This document shows positions 1-9,063 of a stretch of 64,000 nucleotides of DNA, one piece after another. Made by a program: the position numbers and the translations under genes. The notes under the pieces are model-generated. The model did not search any database. It was not told the origin of the DNA and saw nothing but the letters and a program-made list of their open reading frames with translations. Every line of letters begins with the position of its first letter. The first letter of the stretch is position 1. This stretch comes from Nocardia exalbida NBRC 100660 (GTDB lineage: Bacteria > Actinomycetota > Actinomycetes > Mycobacteriales > Mycobacteriaceae): contig NZ_BAFZ01000126.1 in NCBI RefSeq assembly GCF_000308575.1, forward strand, positions 1 through 64,000. The letters are read 5' to 3'.

Positions 1-138
1 GGCCCGCTGCCCGGCCAGCCGGTCGCACCGACCGATGGTTCCTCGCCGAGTGCCACCGGCTCACCGAGACCGGGCAACAGCGGCAACTCGGGGAACGGCG
101 AAGGTACGAGCGGAACCGCGCCCACCCGAGGTCGATAG
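1..138 (+). CDS. C-terminal tail of a penicillin-binding protein (PonA-like), partial
   Basis: An open frame enters from the left edge in frame 1 and stops at TAG 136-138. The 45 visible residues are a disordered Pro/Gly/Ser/Thr/Asn tail (GPLPGQPVAPTDGSS...) with no domain. Such low-complexity tails are typical of the C-terminus of bifunctional class A penicillin-binding proteins in actinomycetes, and the next gene is a GT87 membrane protein, as after ponA1 in M. tuberculosis (remembered order). The identification rests on composition and neighbourhood only; no catalytic domain lies in the window. Confidence 0.5.
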   Translation, partial: GPLPGQPVAPTDGSSPSATGSPRPGNSGNSGNGEGTSGTAPTRGR

Positions 139-300
139 ATCGTCGTCGCGAGCCGGGGCCGACCGCACCACGGTCGGCCCCGGCCTGTGCGTCGCCTCCC
201 TTTCGACGAACCCGGTGGTCGGCATGCGCTGTGGTGCCGAGGCGGTCGGTGCCCGAGTCGATCCGGACCGCGCTGCGCCCTCCGGGTAGCCTCGGTTTCC

Positions 301-2034
301 GTGACCGATCAGCAGTTGGTGGAGCCACGGAGGAATGGGAGGGCGCCGCTGTCGGACCAGAAGATGGTGCCCGGTGGGGCGTACTACGCCGCTCCCGCTC
401 CGCTCGCCTCCGATCTGCGATCGGCGGACGCGCGCGACCGGCCGAGCCGCAACGATTCCCTGGCCGCGCAACTGTCCACGGTGATCGGCGGGCCGGTCGG
501 TGATCATGCGCTGATCGGGCGGGTGCAGTTCTGGACGCCCATGCGGGTGCTGCTGGCGTTCACCGTGGTGTTCCTGGCACTCGGCTGGTTCGGCAAGGCG
601 GGATGCCTCCAGCAGACCCATGGCGCGGACGGCCCCACCCTCGACTGGAACAACGGCCGCCAGTACGTGGCGATGTGTTACTCGGACACCGTTCCGCTCT
701 ACGGCGCGGAACGGCTGAACGAAGGCGCCTTCCCGTACAAGAAGCAATGGACCGAGCAGACTCCCGACGGTGGGCGGGAGACGCGATACATGGAGTATCC
801 GGTGCTCTCGGGCCTGTACCAGTACTTCTCGATGCGGATCGCGAAGAGCTGGGACGCCGCACCGCTGCCCGGCGCGTTGCAGGTGGTGATCTACTTCAAC
901 GTCGTCGCGTTCGGTCTGGCGATGGCCTGGTTGATCACCGTCTGGGCGTCGGCGCTGCTGTCCGGCCGCCGGATCTGGGACGCGGCGCTGATCGCCTGTT
1001 CACCGTTGGTGATCGTGCACGCGTTCACCAATTTCGACGCGCTCGCGACGGCCTTCGCCGCGACCGGCCTGCTCGCCTGGGCCCGGCGCAAACCCGTGCT
1101 GGCGGGACTCCTGCTCGGTCTCGGCGGCGCCGCCAAGCTGTATCCGCTGCTGCTGCTCGGTCCGATCATCGTGCTGTGCCTGCGTACCGAGACGATGCAA
1201 CGCACGCCGCGCACGCACCTCGGCCTGCGGATCCGCGATATCGACAGCTGGCCCGCCTTCCTGGCGTGGGTGCGCGAGACGCCCTACCGCGTCCGATTTC
1301 TCAGTGCCCGTCCGCTCGGCGCGGCGTCCGTCACCGTATGCGCCGCGCTGGCCACCTGGCTGGCGGTGAACCTGCCGATCGCCGCGCTGTTCCCGAACGG
1401 CTGGCGGGAATTCTTCCGGCTCAACACCACCCGGCATGCCGACCCGGACTCGATCTACAACGTGATCTCCTCGTTCACCGGCTGGCCCGGCTTCGACGGC
1501 GTGCTGACCCACGGGGAACAACCCGCCATCCTGAACGCCGTCTCGCTGCTGGCGTTCGTCGCGGCCTGCGCGGTGATCGCCTACATCGGCCTCACGGCGC
1601 CGCGGCGGCCGCGGCTGGCGCAGCTGTGTTTCCTCGTGGTCGCGGCGTTCCTGCTGACGAACAAGGTGTGGAGTCCGCAGTATTCGCTGTGGCTGGTGCC
1701 GCTGGCCGTCCTGGCGTTGCCGCACCGGCGCATCCTGCTGGCCTGGATGACCATCGACGCGCTGGTCTGGGTGCCGCGCATGTTCTACTACCTCGGCTTG
1801 GACCGCAAGGGCCTGCCCGAGCAGTGGTTCACCGGCACCGTCGCCCTGCGTGATCTGGCGGTACTCGGACTGTGCGCTCTGATCGTGCGCCAGATCTATC
1901 GCCCCGAGGAGGACTTGGTGCGGCGCGACTTCGTCGACGACCCCGTCGGCGGGGTCGTCGACCGTATGCCGGACCCGCTGCTGGCGTGGCTGCCGGAGCC
2001 GCTGCGACCGCGACCGGCGGTCGCACGCGGCTGA
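301..2034 (+). CDS. GT87-family (DUF2029) polyprenyl-phosphate glycosyltransferase, multi-pass membrane protein
   Basis: A roughly 577-residue GT-C type membrane protein. After a hydrophilic N-terminus of about 80 residues come around ten hydrophobic segments. Landmarks shared with the second GT87 protein of this window are CYSD followed by a loop containing FPYK, EYPVLSG, a K-LYP motif at the end of a helix, and SPQYSLWLVPL near the C-terminus. GT87 enzymes use polyprenyl-phosphate sugars (often mannose) to build cell-envelope glycans on the outer face of the membrane. The GTG at 301 is preferred because the upstream 38 codons look non-coding; ATG 364 is an alternative. It is probably the counterpart of M. 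tuberculosis Rv0051. It converges on the TerD gene that follows, with only about 10 bases between the stops. Confidence 0.8.
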   Translation: MTDQQLVEPRRNGRAPLSDQKMVPGGAYYAAPAPLASDLRSADARDRPSRNDSLAAQLSTVIGGPVGDHALIGRVQFWTPMRVLLAFTVVFLALGWFGKAGCLQQTHGADGPTLDWNNGRQYVAMCYSDTVPLYGAERLNEGAFPYKKQWTEQTPDGGRETRYMEYPVLSGLYQYFSMRIAKSWDAAPLPGALQVVIYFNVVAFGLAMAWLITVWASALLSGRRIWDAALIACSPLVIVHAFTNFDALATAFAATGLLAWARRKPVLAGLLLGLGGAAKLYPLLLLGPIIVLCLRTETMQRTPRTHLGLRIRDIDSWPAFLAWVRETPYRVRFLSARPLGAASVTVCAALATWLAVNLPIAALFPNGWREFFRLNTTRHADPDSIYNVISSFTGWPGFDGVLTHGEQPAILNAVSLLAFVAACAVIAYIGLTAPRRPRLAQLCFLVVAAFLLTNKVWSPQYSLWLVPLAVLALPHRRILLAWMTIDALVWVPRMFYYLGLDRKGLPEQWFTGTVALRDLAVLGLCALIVRQIYRPEEDLVRRDFVDDPVGGVVDRMPDPLLAWLPEPLRPRPAVARG

Positions 2035-2044
2035 CCAGGCGATC

Positions 2045-3622
2045 TCACGGGGTGCGCAGGAAGCGCGCCTGCCGTTCCGGCTCCTGCGGCAACATGTCCA
2101 GATCGAGTTCCCACGCGCTGCCGGTCCACGGGTCGAACAGCGGCGTACCGCCGATGGTCGGCAGATGGCGGCACGACTGCGACAGCATCGCCACGGTGGT
2201 GTCGGCCGAGTCGGATTCGTCGGCGCCGACGATCACGATGGACAGTCCGATCAGCTCGCCACGCGTGATCAACGCGCCGATCCGCTGCGCGTCCGAACTC
2301 TGATAGCCATGTGGGAAATCCGCGGCCAACAGGACTCGATGCTCGCTGGGCGGTGTGAAGGCGCCACTCGCATAAGCCAGTTCGGCCAGTTCGGCCGCGT
2401 CCACCAGCGCTTGCAACCGCGCCGAGATATCGGCGTGGTCGGTGATCGGCGGGCCGTTCAGCACCGGAGCCAGCAAACCGGTGAAGCCGCTGAACGCGTC
2501 GGTCAGATCGATGATGTCCAGCAGCGTCCGCCGCTGCGGCGCCGTGGCGAGCAACCGCGCGAGCAGCGCGCCCACCACGGGCGTGACCGCGCGGGTCGAT
2601 TCGGCATCGATCCACAACGGCCGATTCAGCGGCACCGGAACGCAATACGGAATGCGCACCGATCCCCGGTCGAGCGCGTACAACTCGCCGAGCCGGATAC
2701 CGTCGCTCGGTGCGGGCGGCTTGTCCCAAACGGGCGAGTCCCAGGAGGCCAGGGCGGGCGGCAGCACCCGGTCGGCCTCGGCGAGTTCGCCCATCAGCTG
2801 TTCGGCGTCGCGCTCATGGTTGCGCTCGGCGGTGGCGACCAGCTCGTCGTGCCGTTGCTGCGCGACCCGGCGCGCCTGCTCGGCTGCCGGAGTATTCCTG
2901 GTCGCGGGGTCGGAGACGGCCAGCGACAGTTCGTGATCCAACCGCTTGGCCGCGTACTCCCGCGCCGAGATCAGCGCGGCAGCCGATCGCGCGGCGTCCT
3001 CGAAGACCATCCACAGCCGTTCCAGGCCGTGACCGACCTCCAGCGGCGCACCGGCGGCGGCGATCTGCGCGTCGCCCGCCAGCGGACCGGCCATGGTGTG
3101 CGTACCGGGTTGGTCGGAGGGCCCGGATTCCGTGGCCGCGCCGTCGACCTCGACGCCGTGCGCCGTGAGCAACACGGCGAGACCGCCCGCGTAACCCTGG
3201 CCCACCGCGCGCAGCTTCCAAGCAGGACCGCGCCGGTACACCTCCAGACAGATCAGCGCCGTCTCCCCGGACGACGGCGTGATCGCGAATTCCGCGGTCA
3301 CGCTGCCGTTCTCGGACAAGGTGGCGGTGACCGGCCCGAGCCCGTCGGCCCGCGCGGGGGCGGCCGGGTCGGCGCTGACCACGAGCAGCACGGCCTTCGC
3401 GTCGGCGCGCACCTCGGTGAGCGTGATCGTGATCCCGTCGGCCGTCAACGCGACCCCCGCCGTGGCGGGCTGGTTGTAGAAGACGAAATCGTCGCTGGAG
3501 AACACCTTCATGTCCTCCGCGACCACCAGCGCGGAAACGTCGAGGGCAGCCTCGGCGCGCGCACTGAAACGAACGACCTCACCGGTCAACGGGATGTTCT
3601 GACCGGCCTGCAGTTGAATCAC
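2045..3622 (-). CDS. TerD-domain protein fused to an FtsK-like C-terminal region
   Basis: About 525 residues. Residues 1-160 form a TerD-type beta-sandwich (VIQLQAGQNIPL, DDFVFYNQP, ICLEVYRRGPAWKLRAVGQGYAGG), the Ca2+-binding fold of tellurium-resistance/stress proteins, although the acidic GEGEGDDE loop of canonical TerD is missing. Residues about 190-290 are charged and helical, probably coiled coil. Residues about 308-525 (IPYCVPVPLNRPLWIDAE, TLLDIIDLTDAFSGF, VLLAADFPHGY) resemble the ATPase core of FtsK-like proteins but show no Walker A loop. The GTG start at 3622 follows an AGCAGGG-like site and overlaps the end of the next upstream gene (stop at 3651) only through its leader, so the two TerD genes form an operon. 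The 58 residues upstream in this frame overlap that gene and look spurious. The C-terminal assignment is an inference. Confidence 0.75.
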   Translation of the reverse strand: MIQLQAGQNIPLTGEVVRFSARAEAALDVSALVVAEDMKVFSSDDFVFYNQPATAGVALTADGITITLTEVRADAKAVLLVVSADPAAPARADGLGPVTATLSENGSVTAEFAITPSSGETALICLEVYRRGPAWKLRAVGQGYAGGLAVLLTAHGVEVDGAATESGPSDQPGTHTMAGPLAGDAQIAAAGAPLEVGHGLERLWMVFEDAARSAAALISAREYAAKRLDHELSLAVSDPATRNTPAAEQARRVAQQRHDELVATAERNHERDAEQLMGELAEADRVLPPALASWDSPVWDKPPAPSDGIRLGELYALDRGSVRIPYCVPVPLNRPLWIDAESTRAVTPVVGALLARLLATAPQRRTLLDIIDLTDAFSGFTGLLAPVLNGPPITDHADISARLQALVDAAELAELAYASGAFTPPSEHRVLLAADFPHGYQSSDAQRIGALITRGELIGLSIVIVGADESDSADTTVAMLSQSCRHLPTIGGTPLFDPWTGSAWELDLDMLPQEPERQARFLRTP

Positions 3623-3650
3623 CGTGTCTGCCCTGCTGTCGCGCCGCCGG

Positions 3651-5048
3651 TCAATTGTTGACGAGGAACCGGCCGAGCTGCGGCACCGCCTCACCCGGAT
3701 GCTTGGCCTGGAAGCCCTCACCGAGCGCCTGCAGTTTCCAGTCGTTGCCGACCCGGTACAGCTTGGACATCGCCATCGCGGTGAACGGCATGCCACCGGC
3801 GAGCGTGTACCTGGCCAGCTCGCCGTTGTTGGTCCCGTCGACCAAGCGGCAGAACGCGTTCTGCACCTGCTCGAAGGTGTGGCCCTTGTAGGAGGTCACG
3901 ATGAACAGCAGCGTGGTGATGTGCGCGGGGATGCGGGTCAGGTCGACCAGGATCACCTCGTCGTCGCCCTCGCCCTCGCCGGTGAGGTTGTCACCCTGGT
4001 GGCGGATCGAGCCGTCCTTCGAGGTCAGCTGGCCGTAGTAGGCGACGTCCACCGGGTTCATGTCGGCGAACAGGATGACCGACGCGTCCAGGTCGATATC
4101 GACCGTGCGGTTGCCGAACATGCCGCGGCTGCGCACCGGATCCCAGCCGAGACCCATCTTGACGAAGGTCAGCGCGGCGCCTTCCTTACGCAGGGTCACC
4201 CGCTGGCCCTTGACCAGGCTGACCGCGCGGTCCTTGCTCAGGCTGACCTCGGCGGGCTGCTGCGGCTGCTGCGGAACGGGCTGGCCGGGCGGCGGATACC
4301 CCGGCCCGGGGGCGGGCGGCGGGGGATAACCCTGGCCGGGCGGCGGCGGGTAACCCGGCCCGCCCTGCGGTGGCTGACCGGGACCCGGGGGCGGGTAGCC
4401 GGGGCCGGGCGGCGGATAGCCGGGGCCGGGGCCGGGCGGCGCGTACTGCGGCGCCTGCTGCTGGGTCGGGTACGCCGGGGCGGTCGGCGGCTGCTGAACC
4501 GGCTGCGGCGGAGGCGGCGGGGCCTGCGCGGGCTGGGCGGGCGCATCGTCGACCGTCACACCGTGGTCGGTGACCAGCGCGGCGAAACCGCCCGCGTAGC
4601 CCTGTCCGACCGCACGCACCTTCCACGCACCCTGGCGACGGTAGAGCTCGAGCGCGATCACGATCGACTCGGTGTTCAGCCCTTCGATCCGGTACTCGTA
4701 CAACTGATTACCGGCCGCGTCCGACACGATCGCGGTCGGTGCGGGGAACATGCCGAAATTACTGTTCGCGTCGTCCAGCGTGATCACCGCGCGAATCTGA
4801 TCGATGTCGGCGGGCACGGCGTTCAACGACACCGCCAGCGACGCGGGCTGGCCCGCGGGCGCGGGCTGCAAGTTGACGCCGGGGCCGCTGGGCTGGTTGA
4901 AGAAGACGAAGTCGGCGTCGGAACGGACCTTGCCCCGCTCGGTGACCAGTAGTGCCGACAGATCCGCCGGCGCCGTGAGCTGGACGGAAATCACCACGTC
5001 GTTGGTGGCCAGCGGACCGTTCTGGCCCTTGGCGAGAGTTGCGGACAA
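3651..5048 (-). CDS. Double TerD-domain protein with Pro/Gly-rich linker
   Basis: 465 residues in three parts. Residues 1-168 are a TerD-like domain (DFVFFNQPSGPG, IALELYRRQGAWKVRAVGQGYAGG). Residues 169-266 are a disordered linker with repeated YPPPGPG units. Residues 267-465 are a complete TerD domain with VDIDLDAS and the acidic Ca2+-site signature DNLTGEGEGDDE. TerD proteins bind calcium and belong to membrane-associated stress responses to tellurite, metals and phage. The start is TTG at 5048, preceded by AAGGG at good spacing. The gene is first in a two-gene minus-strand unit with the TerD/FtsK-like gene and diverges from the AIM24 genes across about 180 bp. Confidence 0.88.
   Translation of the reverse strand: MSATLAKGQNGPLATNDVVISVQLTAPADLSALLVTERGKVRSDADFVFFNQPSGPGVNLQPAPAGQPASLAVSLNAVPADIDQIRAVITLDDANSNFGMFPAPTAIVSDAAGNQLYEYRIEGLNTESIVIALELYRRQGAWKVRAVGQGYAGGFAALVTDHGVTVDDAPAQPAQAPPPPPQPVQQPPTAPAYPTQQQAPQYAPPGPGPGYPPPGPGYPPPGPGQPPQGGPGYPPPPGQGYPPPPAPGPGYPPPGQPVPQQPQQPAEVSLSKDRAVSLVKGQRVTLRKEGAALTFVKMGLGWDPVRSRGMFGNRTVDIDLDASVILFADMNPVDVAYYGQLTSKDGSIRHQGDNLTGEGEGDDEVILVDLTRIPAHITTLLFIVTSYKGHTFEQVQNAFCRLVDGTNNGELARYTLAGGMPFTAMAMSKLYRVGNDWKLQALGEGFQAKHPGEAVPQLGRFLVNN
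4251..4544 (-). repeat. Imperfect YPPPGPG-type repeat encoding the linker of the double TerD protein
   Basis: Codons for residues 169-266 of the TerD protein are a run of Pro, Gly, Gln and Tyr with recurring GYPPPGPG/GYPPPPG units about 8-10 residues long. This is typical intrinsically disordered linker sequence, and the repeated DNA makes length variation between strains likely. No other function is visible. Confidence 0.7.
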
Positions 5049-5228
5049 GTTCGACCCTTCGCTTGTCGGTGCGTTCGCCTGACACTCTACGAGAAACGCG
5101 CTGCGCGGCGCTTGTACTCAACTGCCGAGCTACCCCGACCCTCGCGAAACATCGGTTAGGGTGACGGCACGCAGATGGAATACGGCGATCACACCGTGTT
5201 CCCGATCGAGACAGCAGGCAGACACCGC

Positions 5229-5852
5229 ATGGCGCAACTGTTCGAGCAATCGAAGAAGGTGATCGAGGCTCATCTGGCCGGAACCAGCCTCCGCGCGATC
5301 TCCGGCTCGATGATTGCCTACGAGGGAAATGTGCAGTTCAAAGCGGCCGGTTTCGGCGGAGGCGACGGTGTGATCGCCGGGCTGAAGCGCCGGGCCACCG
5401 GTGAGAAGCTGTCGCTGATGGAGTGCGCGGGGCACGGCCGGGTGTTCTTCGCCGTCAACGGCCAGCACGTCACCGTGGTCGACCTGAACAACGAGACGCT
5501 ACAGGTTGAGTCGCAGCAATTGCTCGCGTTCGCCGGGAACCTGCGCACCGATGTGCGTTTCGCCGGGTTGCGCGGCGCGTCCAGCGGGCAGGGCCTGTTC
5601 ACCACGACCGTCTCCGGCCAGGGTCAGGTCGCGCTGCTCTCGGCCGGCGGTCCACTCATCCACCTGGAGGTTTCCCCGCAGTACCCGCTGATCGTGGATC
5701 CGGACGCGTTCGTCGCGGCGCGCGGGAACCTCAACCAGTCCTTCGTCACCGATGTGTCCTGGCGCAGTTTCGTCGGCCAGGATGCGGGCGAGGCGTTTTC
5801 GCTGCGCTGGGACGGCCAGGGCGTGGTGTTGATCCAACCGGCGGAACGGTAG
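5229..5852 (+). CDS. AIM24 family protein (first of three)
   Basis: 207 residues of the AIM24 (DUF124) beta-rich fold: KAKNGSM-like start region (AISGSMIAYEGNVQFKAAG), LMECAGHGRVFFA, VESQQLLAF, GLFTTTVSGQGQVALLS and a VDPDAFVAARGNL...VLIQPAER end. AIM24 genes recur beside TerD genes in actinomycetes. Their biochemical role is unknown, although the mitochondrial relative affects inner-membrane organisation. I chose ATG 5229 because the homologous N-terminus MAQ.....SKKV begins there; ATG 5175 would add 18 residues. The following AIM24 gene starts about 10 bases after the stop. Confidence 0.85.
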   Translation: MAQLFEQSKKVIEAHLAGTSLRAISGSMIAYEGNVQFKAAGFGGGDGVIAGLKRRATGEKLSLMECAGHGRVFFAVNGQHVTVVDLNNETLQVESQQLLAFAGNLRTDVRFAGLRGASSGQGLFTTTVSGQGQVALLSAGGPLIHLEVSPQYPLIVDPDAFVAARGNLNQSFVTDVSWRSFVGQDAGEAFSLRWDGQGVVLIQPAER

Positions 5853-5862
5853 GGGCGAGCGG

Positions 5863-6558
5863 GTGTTCGAGAAGGTCAACGGCAAAGTCGTCAAGGTCGA
5901 TGTCGGGATGGCGGGCGGTGTGGTCGCCCGCAACGGCGCGATGCTGTTCTATACCGGCGACGTTTCGTTTGCTCCCCACCAGGTTCCGGGGGCGCAGGGG
6001 ATGGGCGGCATGGGCGGGTTGATGGGGCTGGCGGGCCGCGCGATGGCGGGTGAGCACGAGCGCACCATGCTCGCGCAGGGCAACGGCCAGGTCCATTACG
6101 GATTCGCGGGCCTCGAGGTCCACGTGGTGCACATGCAGCCGGGCGCGACGCTGCGCGTCGAGGCTTCGCGGCTGCTGGCCAACACCGCCGGATTGCAGAG
6201 TTCGGTGGTGTCGGTGATGAGTTCGGGCGGCGGAGGCGGTGGCGGCCTGATGGGCGCGCTGCGTGGCGCCGCCTCGGGCGCTTTGACCGGGCAGGGCATG
6301 TTCACCACCCAGCTGTCCGGGCAGGGGGCCGCGGTGCTGCTCGCGCACGGCGGATTCCTGGAATTGCAAGTGGGCGGGCCCAATCCGATCGTGGTCGACC
6401 CGCAAGCCTTCGTCGCCGCCTACGGCAACGTGCAGACCGAGCTCAAAGCGGCACTGAGCTGGCGGGATGCCGTCGGCCGCGGTTCCGGCGAGGCGATGCA
6501 GTTGCATTGCGCCGGGCAGGGCGTCGTCTACGTGCAGGCCTCCGAAGAGAAGTTGTGA
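5863..6558 (+). CDS. AIM24 family protein (second of three)
   Basis: 231 residues, AIM24 fold: GVVARNGAMLFYTGDVSF, GQVHYGFAGLEVHVVHM, VEASRLLANTAGLQSSV, MFTTQLSGQGAAVLLAHGG, VDPQAFVAAYGNVQTEL and GVVYVQASEEKL. It differs from its neighbours by a Gly/Met-rich insert near residues 45-60 (GMGGMGGLMGLAG) and a Gly-rich loop with RGAASGALTGQG near residues 125-145. The GTG start is preceded by AGGGGCGAGC. It sits in an operon between two paralogues, consistent with local duplication and divergence. The function is unknown beyond a link to Ter systems. Confidence 0.85.
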   Translation: MFEKVNGKVVKVDVGMAGGVVARNGAMLFYTGDVSFAPHQVPGAQGMGGMGGLMGLAGRAMAGEHERTMLAQGNGQVHYGFAGLEVHVVHMQPGATLRVEASRLLANTAGLQSSVVSVMSSGGGGGGGLMGALRGAASGALTGQGMFTTQLSGQGAAVLLAHGGFLELQVGGPNPIVVDPQAFVAAYGNVQTELKAALSWRDAVGRGSGEAMQLHCAGQGVVYVQASEEKL

Positions 6559-6565
6559 GCAGGGT

Positions 6566-7330
6566 ATGTCCCAGATCCTCAACCCCATGAATCTCGGTGA
6601 GAGCGACAACATCCCGGGAAACAGCTACGCGTACTGCATCGACCTGAACAAGCCGTGGTTCATGCGCAAGGGCGCGATGATCGCCTATTACGGCGACATG
6701 CGGTTCCAGATGCTCACCCACGGGTTGCAGGGCGGGCTGCTGCACATGGTGTCGCAGCAGTTCTCGGCGCCGCTGTTCACCGGCGATTACGTCGTCGCGG
6801 AGGGGCACGGCAAGCTGATCATCGGCGACCGCGGCTACGACATCAATTCCTATGACCTCGAGGACAACGGCAATCTGACCATCCGGGCGGCGAACCTGCT
6901 TGCCTTCGAGCCGGGCCTGTCGCTCAACCAATCCATCGTGCCCGGCTTCCTCACCCTCATCGGCACCGGCAAGTTCCTCGCCTCCTCCAACGGACCCGTC
7001 ATGTTCGCCGAGCCTCCGCTACGCGTCGACCCGGAATCGCTGGTCGGCTGGGCGGATTGCCCCTCCCCCAGCCACCACTACGACGAGCGCTGGATCTCGA
7101 ACTTCCTGGCCGCCGGTGCGGCGCGCTTCGGCGTGAACTCCGGTGAGGAGCGTCAGTTCGAGTTCACCGGCGCGGGCACCGTGCTGATCCAATCCAGCGA
7201 GAAGGTGCTCAGCGACTCGATGCTGGTGCGCACCATCGAGGGACAGATCCAGAGCGGCATCACCGTCGGCGGCCTGCAAAGACTTCAAGGGCTCATCGCG
7301 CAGCAACTGGCGGGGCAGCAGCAGTACTGA
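6566..7330 (+). CDS. AIM24 family protein (third of three)
   Basis: 254 residues, AIM24 fold: YCIDLNKPWFMRKGAMIAYYGDMRFQ, LIIGDRGYDINSYDLED, IRAANLLAFEPGL, VDPESLVGWADCPSP and VLIQSSEKVL, then a C-terminal extension ending LIAQQLAGQQQY. ATG 6566 follows GAGCAGGG eight bases after the previous stop; the frame extends 33 codons further upstream but that part overlaps the neighbour and is not AIM24-like. This divergent third paralogue ends the AIM24 operon, and a perfect hairpin follows at 7344-7362. Confidence 0.85.
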   Translation: MSQILNPMNLGESDNIPGNSYAYCIDLNKPWFMRKGAMIAYYGDMRFQMLTHGLQGGLLHMVSQQFSAPLFTGDYVVAEGHGKLIIGDRGYDINSYDLEDNGNLTIRAANLLAFEPGLSLNQSIVPGFLTLIGTGKFLASSNGPVMFAEPPLRVDPESLVGWADCPSPSHHYDERWISNFLAAGAARFGVNSGEERQFEFTGAGTVLIQSSEKVLSDSMLVRTIEGQIQSGITVGGLQRLQGLIAQQLAGQQQY

Positions 7331-7343
7331 CCCGCGGAACCCC

Positions 7344-7362
7344 GGTCGCGAACATCGCGACC
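7344..7362 (+). terminator. Perfect hairpin after the AIM24 operon
   Basis: GGTCGCGA ACA TCGCGACC gives an 8-bp perfect stem with a 3-base loop, 14 bases after the stop of the third AIM24 gene. No long T-run follows (TTGCC), as is usual in high-GC actinomycetes. Probable transcription terminator. Confidence 0.6.
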
Positions 7363-7422
7363 TTGCCCGGAATCACTCGCGTGGGGGATTCGCGGCCCGC
7401 CGGAGCTGGATACCGTTCATTC

Positions 7423-8922
7423 GTGTTTCACATCCTCTCCTCCCAGGTCCTGCGCGTGGCGCTGCCCGCGGCGATCCTCGCCGCGGCAGCGGTGCCCGCC
7501 GCCGCGATGCCGATTCCTGCGGTTCCAGCCGTACCGGAACCGCCGCGATTCGCCGGTGCCGCCGCGAGCGGTGAACCGGTCACCGGCATTCCCCCGGTCC
7601 CGCAGAACCCGCATCTGGCGCCGAACGGCAACTCGGGTGTCCACAACGACGGGTGGATGAGCGACACCTATACCCGCCCCGGTCCGTTCGGCCGGGCGCC
7701 GCGGACCGATTCCCTGCTGCTCGGCAGCGAGTGCGGCTCGCTGGCGTTCGACCGTGCCGGACGCATCGTCACCACGTGCCTCGGGCTGCAACCGGGTCTC
7801 TATCTCATCGATCCCGCCTCGATGACCGTGCTCGGCAAGCATCCGCTGCCCGGCAAGAGCCCGATCGATACGCTGCGACCCGGCGCTTTCGACAACTTCG
7901 TCGGCGGCGGGTACTTCTACCTCGACGACGAGGACCGCGCCGTAGTGGGCACCAGCACCGGGCATGTCCAAGTGTTCGCCGAAACCTCCTCCGCCGACGG
8001 CTTTTCGCTGACACGCGACTACGACCTGACCGGCGTGCTGCATCCGGGCGAGACATTGAACTCCGCGCTGCCGGACTCGAACGGCCTGATCTGGTTCGTG
8101 GCCAAGACGAACGGCGTGGTCGGCATCCTCGATCCGGACACCGGTGCGGCACAGGCGGTTCAGCTCGGAGCGGGCACGGAGAACCAGATCGAGAACTCGT
8201 TCGCCGTCGGCGCGGCAGGCGAAGTCTACGTCGCCACCAACCGGCAGCTCCTGCGCTTCGACGCCGGACCCGACCGGGCGCCCCGGATCACGTGGCAGAC
8301 CACCTACGCCAACAGCAACCAGCGCAAGCCGGGCCAGGTGGACGACGGAACCGGCACCACGCCCACCGTCCTGCCCGACGGCTATGTCGCCATCACCGAC
8401 AACGCCGACCCGATGAACGTCGTCGTCTACCGCACGGCGCCGTCGGTCGCCGAACGGCAGGTCTGCGCGGTACCGGTGTTCGAACCCGGCCGCAGCGCCA
8501 CGGAGAACTCCCTGATCGGTGCCGGGCGCTCACTCATCGTCGAGAACAATTACGGGTATTCGCATCCCGACGCGGTCGTGTCCGGTAAGACGACCACACC
8601 GGGGTTCGCCCGTGTCGACATCGACGCCGGCGGCAACGGCTGCCATCTCACCTGGACCAACTCGGTCGAAGCCGCACCCACGGTGGTACCGAAGCTGTCG
8701 CTGGCTACCGGCTTGATCTACACCTATACGAAAGGCACCGAGCCGAGCGACCCGTGGTACTGGACCGCCCTCGACTACCGCACCGGCGCGACGGTGTGGA
8801 AACAACTGTCCGGCACGGGCCCGGGCTTCAACAACAATTACGCCGGGATCGCGGTCGGCCCCGACGGAGCGGCTTACCTCGGCACGCTCGGCGGACTGGT
8901 GTCGATCCGCGACGTCCGGTGA
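7423..8922 (+). CDS. Secreted beta-propeller-like protein, function unknown
   Basis: 499 residues starting at GTG 7423 with a Sec signal peptide (VFHILSSQVLRVALPAAILAAAAVPAAA, cleaved after an AxA site near residue 28-30) and a Pro-rich N-terminus of the mature chain. The rest contains repeated beta-blades of propeller/PQQ-like style: LAFDRAGRIVTTCLGL, YLIDPASMTVLGKHPLP, GLIWFVAKTNGVVGILDPDTG, GEVYVATNRQLLRFD, GPDGAAYLGTLGGLVSIRD. Several Cys residues could form disulfides outside the cell. No catalytic motif is recognisable. It may act as an exported binding or scaffolding protein. The longer frame from 7363 would put 20 extra residues before the signal peptide and is less likely. Confidence 0.7.
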   Translation: MFHILSSQVLRVALPAAILAAAAVPAAAMPIPAVPAVPEPPRFAGAAASGEPVTGIPPVPQNPHLAPNGNSGVHNDGWMSDTYTRPGPFGRAPRTDSLLLGSECGSLAFDRAGRIVTTCLGLQPGLYLIDPASMTVLGKHPLPGKSPIDTLRPGAFDNFVGGGYFYLDDEDRAVVGTSTGHVQVFAETSSADGFSLTRDYDLTGVLHPGETLNSALPDSNGLIWFVAKTNGVVGILDPDTGAAQAVQLGAGTENQIENSFAVGAAGEVYVATNRQLLRFDAGPDRAPRITWQTTYANSNQRKPGQVDDGTGTTPTVLPDGYVAITDNADPMNVVVYRTAPSVAERQVCAVPVFEPGRSATENSLIGAGRSLIVENNYGYSHPDAVVSGKTTTPGFARVDIDAGGNGCHLTWTNSVEAAPTVVPKLSLATGLIYTYTKGTEPSDPWYWTALDYRTGATVWKQLSGTGPGFNNNYAGIAVGPDGAAYLGTLGGLVSIRDVR

Positions 8923-9063
8923 ACCGGCACAGCGGGCAAACCACGTCAGAGTAGATCGCGCCGACAGGCGGATCACTTACGTACAGCAAAGGATTCGCGA
9001 CGGAACGGTGAACTCGTCTCGATGCGCACCGGCGCCGGTCCACGGTCGGCGCAGAATCGGGTC

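Noticed and set aside
187..300. Extended N-terminus of the first GT87 protein
   Set aside because: The first 38 codons do not resemble GT87 N-termini, and a GTG at 301 is closer to the first conserved region.
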